This document shows positions 9,601 through 18,080 of a stretch of DNA of 64,000 bases, piece after piece. Under the pieces are notes generated by a model that searched no databases, had not been told where the DNA came from, and worked only from the letters and a program-made list of their open reading frames with translations. Source of the DNA: an uncultured Clostridia bacterium (GTDB lineage: Bacteria; Bacillota; Clostridia; TANB77; CAG-508); contig CAQPBJ010000009.1 in the NCBI GenBank assembly GCA_948852945.1, positions 16,012 through 80,011 of the forward strand, in the 5' to 3' direction. The translations under genes and the position numbers were made by a program. Every line of letters begins with the position of its first letter. Position 1 is the stretch's first letter.

Positions 9601-11883
9601 AGAAATTCTATTATTTACTGGATAGTAAACTCCTGTATTTCCTGTAGTTGCTGTCATTTTATATTGATCGATTATATGTTCATTTTTGTCTAATACTGTT
9701 AATGTTGATAATCTTCTTGTATTTGTATTATTTGGTAATGAAAATTCTTTTGAAGTATATTCTAATGTTAATATATCTTTTCCATTTGTAGAATATCCTG
9801 TTGTGTCACCGTTTTTCTCCATTGCATTTCCACCATATACTTCAGTGAATTTCTTATTATATGTATCTCTAACTCTAGAGTTTTCTGATGCTATAGAGTC
9901 ATTTTCATATTTTACTTTTTCTCTTTTTGATGCTGATATATATTTATATGAATCTCCTCCTGCTGTTGGTAATGGGCTTGAAGCTTCATAATGTTGTCCA
10001 TCGTATTTAAATTCAACATCATAAGAAACTGTATATCCATTTTGTTTTAGATATATAACATCACCTGTTCCTGGAACATTTATATTTGGAATTTCATAGT
10101 GTCCATTTTCATCAGTATATATTGGATATGATAATCTCTTTTTATTTGATTCATCATATATGTTTTGTAATCTTCTGCTTACTACATTTCCTGATCTGTC
10201 TCTTAATACTTTATAAATATATACTTCTGCATTTTTATATGCTGTATCTCCGTCTTCTCTTGTTCCTTCTTTAAATCCTGGATTCTTTTTGTCAGCTTTT
10301 TTATCAATCCATACATCACCTTCCATAGGTATTGTTAATCTGATTAATTCTCCACCTTCTATTCCAAATGAATAGCTTTCTTTTTCATACCATCTTGCAC
10401 CAACATATACTTGTGCTAATGGTTGTGATGTTTTTGGATCTAAGTCTGTTAATTCTAACCAATAATTCCATTTTACAATGTGATTATGATAATATCCATG
10501 AGAGCATTTTTTTGCTCCTCCTGAACATGTTTTGTTATCGTTTCTGTCATATTGTGCACTTGTATGTGTACCTCCACATGAACAAGTTTTAGCTCCTTCG
10601 TTACACCAGATTGCTTCTGATTTAGGTTCCCAAGTTGCATCAAAATATTTACCATCTAAACGTGTATATTCTCCTCCTGCATTCATGTATTTAAAACTAA
10701 ATTCTAAGTCTGCTATAAATCTTGCATCTTCTTCATAATCTAATACAACATAGAATTCTTCTCCGTTATGTGGGAATGTTGCTTTATCATCTGATGTTCT
10801 ATCATTATATTTAAAGAACCATTTTGAACTATCTACTTTTCCTAAGTTTGTATATAATACTGCATCTGTTATGCTTGAAAAATCTACTGTTCCTCTTTCT
10901 GTTGTTACTGATTCTTCATAATAATTTAATTTGAATGGACCTATTAAATATCTTTCATTATCTCTATCATATTGTACTTTTGCATTTTCATCTTCGTGTG
11001 ACACTTTAAAGTCTATTACTGGTGCTGTAACTGTTGCTGTTTTTCCATTTACTGTTACTGTTTTTTGTTCTGTTACTATTTTTCCATTTTCTCTTTTTGC
11101 TACTTTATTTATGTATTCTGCAAATGCTTTTGCTTCTTGTGAGAATGGTGTTGATGCTATATCGCTTGCATTTCCTCCAGCATCTGTTTTCCACCAAGCA
11201 TATTGTACATATGTATATGGGAAGAATTCACCACTATTTGATACTTCTACATAAAAATATTTTCCTGAATCTTCATCTAATGTTACAAATCTAGTTGGTT
11301 CTGCTGAGTCTTCATTTATATCAACTCCATATAATACAACTCCATTTATATTGTAAAAATATGCGTCTGATATATCTCCTGTGTACTCTTCGTTTGTTAC
11401 ATTATAAAATTCGCTTCCTTGACTAGGAACATTTTCTGAAATTTCAGCTAATATATATGCTTCTTCAGGTGTTGCAATCTTTTTATCTGATTCTACGTAA
11501 TATCCATATGTACGACTTGTTGTTGCTGAATATGGATTTTGGAAATTATCTGATGTTACATCTCCTGATGCCATTTTTGTTTCTTCAAATAATTTCTTTC
11601 CTATGTCATTCATTGTAAGATATGGCTCACTTTGGCTTCTATCTCCTGCTCTTACTATTGTTCTAGTATATCCATTTAATGGAATACCATGACCAGAACA
11701 TAATATATCTTTTTCGTTAATCAAGTCATTATATGTTATATATGGAAATTCTGATGGTAGTCCGTCACCTTCTGATAACATTTCATTTGTAGATCTAGCT
11801 ATTATTCTATATCCTGAATATATTAAAACTGTAAGTAATAGTACTAATAATATTGTTATTGATAGTTTCTTTTTGTTATTCAT
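6700..11883 (-). CDS. Giant membrane-anchored surface protein with two SdrD_B-like domains
   Basis: 1727 aa. Residues 7-27 form a signal-anchor helix. Residues 427-468 form a Cys/His cluster (CNEG..CSCGG..C..CSHGYYHNH) that looks metal-binding or disulphide-rich. Cna/SdrD_B-type beta domains begin near 520 (GDVWIDKKADKK) and near 1120 (INGNVWEDKEAV), with DUF11-like isopeptide-style repeats between and after. A C-terminal helix (SYIIIAITGIILAAGIVIINR) precedes a basic tail. No LPXTG sorting motif is present, so membrane anchoring is likely. The ribosome site AAAGGAGG overlaps the last codons of the upstream surface gene (5-base gap), so the two are translationally coupled. Probable role: cell envelope adhesion or structure; function not known. 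Confidence 0.8.
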   Translation of the reverse strand: MNNKKKLSITILLVLLLTVLIYSGYRIIARSTNEMLSEGDGLPSEFPYITYNDLINEKDILCSGHGIPLNGYTRTIVRAGDRSQSEPYLTMNDIGKKLFEETKMASGDVTSDNFQNPYSATTSRTYGYYVESDKKIATPEEAYILAEISENVPSQGSEFYNVTNEEYTGDISDAYFYNINGVVLYGVDINEDSAEPTRFVTLDEDSGKYFYVEVSNSGEFFPYTYVQYAWWKTDAGGNASDIASTPFSQEAKAFAEYINKVAKRENGKIVTEQKTVTVNGKTATVTAPVIDFKVSHEDENAKVQYDRDNERYLIGPFKLNYYEESVTTERGTVDFSSITDAVLYTNLGKVDSSKWFFKYNDRTSDDKATFPHNGEEFYVVLDYEEDARFIADLEFSFKYMNAGGEYTRLDGKYFDATWEPKSEAIWCNEGAKTCSCGGTHTSAQYDRNDNKTCSGGAKKCSHGYYHNHIVKWNYWLELTDLDPKTSQPLAQVYVGARWYEKESYSFGIEGGELIRLTIPMEGDVWIDKKADKKNPGFKEGTREDGDTAYKNAEVYIYKVLRDRSGNVVSRRLQNIYDESNKKRLSYPIYTDENGHYEIPNINVPGTGDVIYLKQNGYTVSYDVEFKYDGQHYEASSPLPTAGGDSYKYISASKREKVKYENDSIASENSRVRDTYNKKFTEVYGGNAMEKNGDTTGYSTNGKDILTLEYTSKEFSLPNNTNTRRLSTLTVLDKNEHIIDQYKMTATTGNTGVYYPVNNRISVSEADDVVELSVIEDETGRTTTYQTIYDYMLHINLAVKEREKTDLSVFKDLYKAEILVNEKEITKKYNKYVDVEEEANKEALEIQIEACKIGRYTIDLHSSDYEYRSTVYNTSAEAVRKIKADTDLKVYLTYRIAVNNESSAENDLLATINQLNDYYDRTFTLVNEDIKANVLNNDQERVNKVVAEQPYYRIVKADEVAKYTYWSDGMNKFKCNDTNRKVNNDYKKLTITAFEDTKLSAGDQLEMFITFEVDQNGYKGTSDRPNLLGEKNNVAEIANYSTFYKNGKVAGIIDRDSAPDNIDLKRNVKEWYEDDTESAPATDIKLYGYNREINGNVWEDKEAVDLLYNQKVGNGLMEDGELRAKDIDVQIVEKIQIDGIEYEKIWTEDDFPDLTAEEKKQYRLKNVSTDANGYYDLKGMVAGNYVVRFKYGNKEANIYYNGQDYKNTAYQVNMLNEDGTSTLDNEWQDLKTSKLNDARISDARDYELQRMKVIAYSKDIDNQIGTILESADQSVNHTKLIENTQMVANTAKLNIEIEHQDYIDYGTVKIVDGLKEYTYTVKNIDFGLERRSKTAIDLEKKISKISLYKEDGKELLLSVSYKEDGTIDKENKDNQYVDKLVHLDTAGNVQGFEYIPMESDYKTGTTLKIEYQIKVTNNSEVDWTGKIASYETSKEILEKVLELEKSVPYVSGELITYGDYVGLNYYNNQNNDGDKIVTTKVEQIIDYIDNDASSDKDSNTLIENSSWDEATIEYLKENKILANEVYTEKNGEKLLLDSKEKAYISDGKRNVLLSRPEEENPSAITKLVPSAAAEGEGKKSSGKIRVVLTKQLTEENSNNDLYNNIAEIVKYSNTVGRRDELSVPGNAQVARGEFVAATGYKDGNVVTDYHGGKEVTVGSNVLHLNGERDTDSPSYVTLTEPTGISVREYNEKNSYIIIAITGIILAAGIVIINRKPHYKKEKIKLLNK

Positions 11884-11888
11884 TTAGA

Positions 11889-14800
11889 CTAAACCTCCTT
11901 TCCAATTTTGGCTTGAATCTTATATATTATTTTACTTTTATGTACTGCTATTGCTATTGTAATTGTTGCTAATAATATTGTTAATGCTATTGAGAAATAT
12001 ATTAATGTATTTCCTGTTTGAACACCTATTATTAAATCTGCTGATGACATATCATCTTCTTTTTGTTTTTTATTTCCTGCTGTTGAATCTTTATCTGCTA
12101 TTCCTGCTTTGTTATAATCTTCAGCAATTTCAGCTTGATTATTTATTATACCTGTATTTGTTTCTGTCATTGTCTTTGTTAAGACTAATTTTATTGTTTC
12201 TGATTTTCCAGCTGATATTGGTTTGTTTTCTAATATTTCTGTATAAAGATTTCCATCGTTTCCTTTATACCATGAACTATTTAGCTCTGTACTAAATTCT
12301 AGTTCTTTTGGTAGATAGTCTACTATTTTCTTAGCATATCCATCTATCTCACCTTCATTTTTTACTGTTATAGCATATTCTACTATTACATTTGAGCTAT
12401 TTAAGTTTTTACCGTTTATATCTACTTTAGCTAAATTTGAATTATCAAACTCATATGTTTTTGTTCCACTATTATTTTGAACTGTAACTTTTGTTATTGT
12501 TTTTGTTAATGATAAATCAAATATTTCTGCTTCGATTAATCCCATATCGATGTTTGACTTACTTCCGTTTGCTATTGTTATAGCATCTGATATAGCTACT
12601 ACTTTATTTCCTTCTGGTACTGCAATAACATCTGAATTTACGTCTTCTCTAACACCTTGTTTTTTGTACTCTGTTAGTCCATATTTGCTGTTATCATATT
12701 CAAATACTACATTATATTTTCCATTTTGTAAGTTTTTGAATATGTATTCTCCGTCTGCTGAAGTTACTGTTTTATCTAGTTGTTTTCCTGTTTCTGCATC
12801 TATAAGTTTTACTTCTATTCCTGGTACTTTTCTTTCTTGATTATCTCTTTGTCCATCTTTATCTTTTTCTAACCATACTAATCCTTTTATCTCATATGTT
12901 GTTTTTATACTATCTTTATTAGTATTTTGTGTATTTTCTGGTTTAGTTATAGTTGGCTTTTCTTCATTATTTGCTATTTGTGCTGTTCTTTCTATGATGT
13001 TTGAAACTTCATTTGATTGTACTTTTGATACTTCATTTGCTTCAATATTTGCTTTATTTATTATTGTTTTTTGTTTTGTTTGTATATCATTTACTCTTGC
13101 TGTAATTTTTGCTTCTAAATTTCCATTTGGTAAGATATTTGTATAGATTGTTGCATCTTCATTTTTAGCAACTACTTTTGATACATCTACACCATCTACT
13201 TTGTATTCTAATTTTTTGATAGTTACTTCTTCTGGTAACTCATCTTTAAATGAAACATCTTGCGCTCTTACAGCTCCTGTATTTTTTATATTAAATGTAT
13301 ATTCTATTTCGTCTCCAACTTTGATATATTGATTTGTTTTATTTGAACTTTGTGTTATTTCTAAGTTTGGTCTTCCAACTTCTATATCAACTTGTCCTGC
13401 TTGATATTTTTCGTTATTTACTTCAATGTTAGATATTGTAGATATTGTATCTTTATATACTCCATCTTTCATTTCAGCTGTAACAAATTTTCCTACTAAT
13501 AATATTGTTCTACCTGATTTTAATTCGTCTATTGTCCATGTTATTTCTCTTGTTTCTTGATTATATGTAGTTGTTTTTATTTTCTTTGCTGTAATTCCAT
13601 CTTCTTCATATCCGTTAATATATGTTTCGCTATAGTTTAATCCTTGTGGTAAAACTTTAGTTACTTTTATATTTTTCATTGTTTCATTGCTATTATTTTT
13701 TATTTTAATTTTTGATTCAATAGTTTCATTTACTCTAGCTATAGACTCTTCTGTTTCTACTGTTTCTTCTGCTACTAGATTTGATTTTGTTACTGCTACT
13801 AAATCATTACTTGATATTATTTCTTTTGCTAAATCTTCTGCTGTTATGCTTGATTTGCATATTAATTTTACTTCTGGTAAATTTTCAATAGATTTTGTTT
13901 CATATTTTTCTTCACCATTTTCATCTGTATATGCTTCTTTTATACTGTAAGTTCCATCTTCATTTTTTGTAAATCCTGCTGTATTTGCATAGTATTCTTC
14001 TATGCTTGGAAGTTTATTTGCTTGAACGTAGAATTCTACATTTTTTGTTTCTCCTGGTTTTATCTCATCTATTTTTGTTATTACTTCTTTGTCTGCTTTT
14101 AATTTCCATCCTTTTGCTTCTTCTACACTTCCAGCATTTCTGTGCACTGCTAATGTTGCCCATTGTGGTATTTGTGTTTTTACTACAACGTTTTCTGCCA
14201 CTTCTGTTCCTGTATTTTCTACTTTTACTATGTATTTTATTTTTTCATATTCTTTTATTGTTTTTTCTTTAATATTTGTTGTTGTCTCTACTGATAATTG
14301 TGTACCAACTCCTGTTGTTAACCCTATAGCATCTGCAGTAGAAATTTCTTGTTTTTCTATTAAATCATTTTCATTATTGTATATAGTTTCAAATGAACTA
14401 TATAAATTAGTATTATGTTCTAGATTTGCTGGAATTTCATATTGATATGTATATTGTAATACTTCTCCAGGATTCATTTTATATTCATTAGGTACGATTA
14501 AATATGATTTTGCATCTATGCTATTTACGTCTGTTGTCCATTCATTTTTATCATCTTCTAAATCTGCAGTTGCTTCTTCGTTTTCAGAATAGTAAATGTT
14601 TGCATCTACTTTGTTATTTGCATTTTGACTAATAGTTCCAAATAAATTTGTATCAATATTTGTTCCTAAATCTTTTCCTGTTTCAAAATCCTTATTTCCT
14701 TTAAAAGGTATTCTTCCTAAAATTTTTATATCATTACATGTGTTTTCATTATTATTCATTACAATGATATCCATTGTTGCTATTTTTTCTTCATCAAATA

Positions 14801-16928
14801 TTTCTATTTTATCTGTTACTATTCCTTGTTCAACTGATGTAACTGTTTTTCCTGTTTCTTCATAATTAGATGTTTTATTTACACTTACCATTCCCACTGG
14901 TGCTTTTATTTCTACTTGCGTTACAGCTGTTCCTAGTCCATTTTCTGCTACATTTTTATATGATGTAGCATTTTCGTTTTTATATTCTAATACTATGTTT
15001 TCCATTTTTGATGGAGCATATAAATCTAATGTTATGTTTGTATTTATTATTATATTTGTACCTTTGGTAATGTTGTTTGTGTTATATTTTGTTTGATTTC
15101 CATCTACTTTTATATTTAACACTATTCTTCCATTAGCATCTTTGCTAATATTAGATTCTTTTATATTAAATATTTCTTCAGAATTTGCTATAGCTATATT
15201 TTTTATTTCTACTTCTTTAACATACTCTGGGAATGTTAGATTAAATTCTGGATTTTTGTATAAGTCATTTTCTTCATTGTTATTATTAAATTTAATGTTT
15301 AATTCTACATCTTTGTTTTCAGTAATTGTACTTAATGTTTTTCTTGATATTGTTAATTCACTATTTGTTTGTGGTTTTTCGAATTTAATTGATGTTTCTG
15401 CATTTCCAATACTATTTTCTACGCCTTGGCTTAATATATAGCTTCCTGCGAAATTTATATTTAAATTTGAGAATGTTTTAATTTGTTCATAAGAATATTG
15501 TGTATCAATAATTTCTTTATTGATATTTATTACTAATATTCCTTCTTTGATAGGTTTTGTTGTTTTTATTTTTACTTTTCCTGTATCTATTTGAGCACTG
15601 TAATTATCTTTTGATATTATTGCTAATGCTTCATTTTGCTCGTTATATATTTCTATTCTTCCATCTACACCTAGTATATTTTCAAAGTTTTCTTTTGATA
15701 CTTTAACTTGTTTTGTTTTAGATGTATTTACTTCAAATAAATTTTCTTCATTTTCGAATGTTTCTTCTAAGTCTTCTATTATAAGATTTTCTATCATATC
15801 AACTGATGATATATCTACTTTTAATATTGTTTCATATTCTGTTTTATATGTATTTTCTTCTGATAGTGAGTTTGCTAGTGCGTTTCCCAAGTTTAGTGTT
15901 TCTTGTGATGTTCCTTCTATTGAAATTATATTTCCTACACTTTCAGTTAACTCATATTCTGCGTTTAATTCATATTCTGATTTTTCATCAGTTCCAAACA
16001 TGAAAATAGAACCATTTATTTTACTATTTATTTTAAATGGTTTTTCAATTTCTTTATCTCCAGTTAAGATATATGTAATTAATAATTCATTTGATTTAAT
16101 TGTTTCTTCACTTTTTTCTAATTTTACTTTGATTTTTCCATTTTCATCTAATGACCAATCATTTTCACTTAAAGTTTCACCACTTTTGTTTGCTATTATT
16201 AGTTTATCCATTTTATATCCGTCTATTTTTATTGCTTCTATCTCTAATTCTTCTTTGTTTGTAAAGTTATTTTTTTCTGGTATCCATGACTTTACTTGTG
16301 TTTGAAGAATTATACCTTTATCAAAAGGAATATATTTTGTTAATTCTGATGTAATATTAAATTCTGTATTTGTATTCCATACTAATTTTAATATTATGTT
16401 TTCAGATATGTTTGTTTCTTTTCCTGAATTATCAACATATATACCAATTAATTTTGCATTGATTTTTTTGTTTAGGTTATCTATTTTTTCACTTTCTTTG
16501 TATTTAATAGGTAATGCTATTTTTATTTTTCCATCTGCAGTTATGTTTGAAAGTGATATTATATTTTCTTCAACTTTGTATTCTGGGTTTTCTGTTTGGG
16601 CTATTTCAAAAGATAATCCATTTTCTGATTCAATTAGGATTTTAGCATTTTTTAAGTATCCTTCTTTTTTTACTTCTACTTCGAATTGAAGCTCTAGATT
16701 CTCTTCATCAACAGTTCCTTCAAATTCGTAACCTTGATTTTCTTCTGATTTTACAAATTTCACATCATAATTTACATTTTTTGATGTATTTTCAGAATTT
16801 TGTTTTCCTATTTCTTTTGTTTCTGCGTAACTAATATTTGAAAATATAGTAAATACATTAGCAAATGCAAAACAAAAGATTAGGCATGTTGCTATTATTT
16901 TCTTATAGTTCCCCTCTTTTTTAAACAT
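11889..16928 (-). CDS. Giant secreted/anchored surface protein with DUF11 repeats and an SdrD_B domain
   Basis: About 1679 aa. The frame opens at an ATG at 16937, but AGGAGG (16938-16943) touches that codon directly. The ATG three codons further on (16928) has nine bases of spacing and is the better start. The signal peptide ends near SNISYA-ET. The protein is acidic and repetitive, with DUF11-type modules such as YIVKVENTGTEVAENV and EYTFNIKNTGAVRAQDV, one SdrD_B domain (GLVWLEKDKDGQRDNQERKV), and a C-terminal transmembrane helix with a basic tail. There is no LPXTG motif. It is first in a two-gene operon with the 1727-aa protein and has its own consensus promoter. Adhesin or surface-layer role is inferred. 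Confidence 0.82.
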   Translation of the reverse strand: MFKKEGNYKKIIATCLIFCFAFANVFTIFSNISYAETKEIGKQNSENTSKNVNYDVKFVKSEENQGYEFEGTVDEENLELQFEVEVKKEGYLKNAKILIESENGLSFEIAQTENPEYKVEENIISLSNITADGKIKIALPIKYKESEKIDNLNKKINAKLIGIYVDNSGKETNISENIILKLVWNTNTEFNITSELTKYIPFDKGIILQTQVKSWIPEKNNFTNKEELEIEAIKIDGYKMDKLIIANKSGETLSENDWSLDENGKIKVKLEKSEETIKSNELLITYILTGDKEIEKPFKINSKINGSIFMFGTDEKSEYELNAEYELTESVGNIISIEGTSQETLNLGNALANSLSEENTYKTEYETILKVDISSVDMIENLIIEDLEETFENEENLFEVNTSKTKQVKVSKENFENILGVDGRIEIYNEQNEALAIISKDNYSAQIDTGKVKIKTTKPIKEGILVININKEIIDTQYSYEQIKTFSNLNINFAGSYILSQGVENSIGNAETSIKFEKPQTNSELTISRKTLSTITENKDVELNIKFNNNNEENDLYKNPEFNLTFPEYVKEVEIKNIAIANSEEIFNIKESNISKDANGRIVLNIKVDGNQTKYNTNNITKGTNIIINTNITLDLYAPSKMENIVLEYKNENATSYKNVAENGLGTAVTQVEIKAPVGMVSVNKTSNYEETGKTVTSVEQGIVTDKIEIFDEEKIATMDIIVMNNNENTCNDIKILGRIPFKGNKDFETGKDLGTNIDTNLFGTISQNANNKVDANIYYSENEEATADLEDDKNEWTTDVNSIDAKSYLIVPNEYKMNPGEVLQYTYQYEIPANLEHNTNLYSSFETIYNNENDLIEKQEISTADAIGLTTGVGTQLSVETTTNIKEKTIKEYEKIKYIVKVENTGTEVAENVVVKTQIPQWATLAVHRNAGSVEEAKGWKLKADKEVITKIDEIKPGETKNVEFYVQANKLPSIEEYYANTAGFTKNEDGTYSIKEAYTDENGEEKYETKSIENLPEVKLICKSSITAEDLAKEIISSNDLVAVTKSNLVAEETVETEESIARVNETIESKIKIKNNSNETMKNIKVTKVLPQGLNYSETYINGYEEDGITAKKIKTTTYNQETREITWTIDELKSGRTILLVGKFVTAEMKDGVYKDTISTISNIEVNNEKYQAGQVDIEVGRPNLEITQSSNKTNQYIKVGDEIEYTFNIKNTGAVRAQDVSFKDELPEEVTIKKLEYKVDGVDVSKVVAKNEDATIYTNILPNGNLEAKITARVNDIQTKQKTIINKANIEANEVSKVQSNEVSNIIERTAQIANNEEKPTITKPENTQNTNKDSIKTTYEIKGLVWLEKDKDGQRDNQERKVPGIEVKLIDAETGKQLDKTVTSADGEYIFKNLQNGKYNVVFEYDNSKYGLTEYKKQGVREDVNSDVIAVPEGNKVVAISDAITIANGSKSNIDMGLIEAEIFDLSLTKTITKVTVQNNSGTKTYEFDNSNLAKVDINGKNLNSSNVIVEYAITVKNEGEIDGYAKKIVDYLPKELEFSTELNSSWYKGNDGNLYTEILENKPISAGKSETIKLVLTKTMTETNTGIINNQAEIAEDYNKAGIADKDSTAGNKKQKEDDMSSADLIIGVQTGNTLIYFSIALTILLATITIAIAVHKSKIIYKIQAKIGKEV

Positions 16929-16986
16929 ATTAAACATCCTCCTATGTTTTCTTACACTCAGTGCTGATTTGCACTCTTACATAAAT

Positions 16987-17016
16987 ATTATACTACGGAA
17001 CTAAGGTTTTTTTCAA
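16987..17016 (-). promoter_or_regulatory. Sigma-A promoter of the surface-protein operon
   Basis: On the minus strand TTGAAA (17016-17011), 18 bases, TATAAT (16992-16987). The roughly 50-base leader contains a small GTGC/GCAC hairpin before AGGAGG. Confidence 0.8.
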
Positions 17017-17123
17017 TACTTTGTTACTAAAATATTACATTTTTTTTACTTTTTTATTACTTATTATAATGATTTTGCATTTTTTAATGCTTTCTTATCG
17101 ATTTTTAGATTATTTTAAAGCTC

Positions 17124-17154
17124 AAAAAAAGACATTATTTAAAATAATGTCTTT
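17124..17154 (-). terminator. Terminator of rsmA
   Basis: AAAGACATTATT and AATAATGTCTTT form a 12-bp stem followed on the minus strand by seven T, just after the rsmA stop. Confidence 0.88.
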
Positions 17155-17164
17155 TACTTATTTA

Positions 17165-18019
17165 CTATTTAGATATGTAGTCTGATATATTTTTATATTC
17201 TTCTATTGTTAACTTTTCTCCTCTAATTTTCAAGTCTATTCCTAGCTCTTTTAGAGCATTTTCCGCATCTTCTCTAGTTTCAAATATTCTTCCATTGGTT
17301 AGTGCATTTACTAGTGTTTTTCTTTTTTGCATAAATGCTACTTTTATTATTTTAAAAAACATTTTTTCATCTTTAGGTTCTATTCTTGGCTTTTTTAAAA
17401 TATCAAATTTTATTACGCTTGATGTAACTTCAGGTTTTGGAATAAACGAATCTTTTGGTACTTCTAATACTATTTTAGGTTCAGTGTAATACCAAACTGT
17501 ATAAGTTATGCTTCCTGTTTCTTTTTCTCCTGGCATACTTGCTAATCTTTGAGCTACTTCTTTTTGAATCATTACAGTAATGCTTTCAATGTCTAATCTT
17601 TCTTCTAAAAGTTTCATAATTATTGGGGTAGTTATATAATATGGCAGATTAGCTACTACTTTTACTGACTTTATTATGTTGTTTTTGTTATCTTTTATTA
17701 GCTTGTTTAAATCAATTTTTAGAACATCTTCATTAATAATTTCTATGTTTTCATATAGCTTAAATCTTTCTTTTATTATATTAACCATTTTCGGATCAAG
17801 TTCTACGCATATAACCTTTCCAGCTTTTTCTATCAACTGGCTTGTCAGTGTTCCTAAACCTGGTCCAATTTCAATTACTAAATCTTCTTTTGTTATACTT
17901 GAAGAATTAATAATCTCTTCTACTACATTTTCATCTATTAAAAAGTTTTGTCCTAAGCTTTTATTTGCTGATATATTATTTTGTTTCATTATAAATTTGG
18001 TTTCTTCGTATAAATTCAT
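17165..18019 (-). CDS. rsmA: 16S rRNA (adenine1518-N6/adenine1519-N6)-dimethyltransferase
   Basis: 284 aa from the ATG at 18019. The GTG at 18028 lies inside the ribosome site AGGTGAG, so it is not the start. It dimethylates two adjacent adenines in the 3' hairpin of 16S rRNA. Family marks: SLGQNFL near the N-terminus, the SAM-binding motif IEIGPGLGTLT, an acidic ribose-binding position in VCVELD-type sequence (ICVELDPKM), and the catalytic NLPYYIT motif. Length is normal for KsgA/RsmA. It is divergent from the penicillin-binding protein gene with a short shared intergenic region. Confidence 0.97.
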   Translation of the reverse strand: MNLYEETKFIMKQNNISANKSLGQNFLIDENVVEEIINSSSITKEDLVIEIGPGLGTLTSQLIEKAGKVICVELDPKMVNIIKERFKLYENIEIINEDVLKIDLNKLIKDNKNNIIKSVKVVANLPYYITTPIIMKLLEERLDIESITVMIQKEVAQRLASMPGEKETGSITYTVWYYTEPKIVLEVPKDSFIPKPEVTSSVIKFDILKKPRIEPKDEKMFFKIIKVAFMQKRKTLVNALTNGRIFETREDAENALKELGIDLKIRGEKLTIEEYKNISDYISK

Positions 18020-18080
18020 TTCTCTCACCTTTTTAGATTATATCATATTGATTTTTATTTTTCTATAATATAAAATATTT

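Noticed and set aside
6700..16928. Sortase anchoring of the surface proteins
   Set aside because: No LPXTG-like motif before either C-terminal helix.
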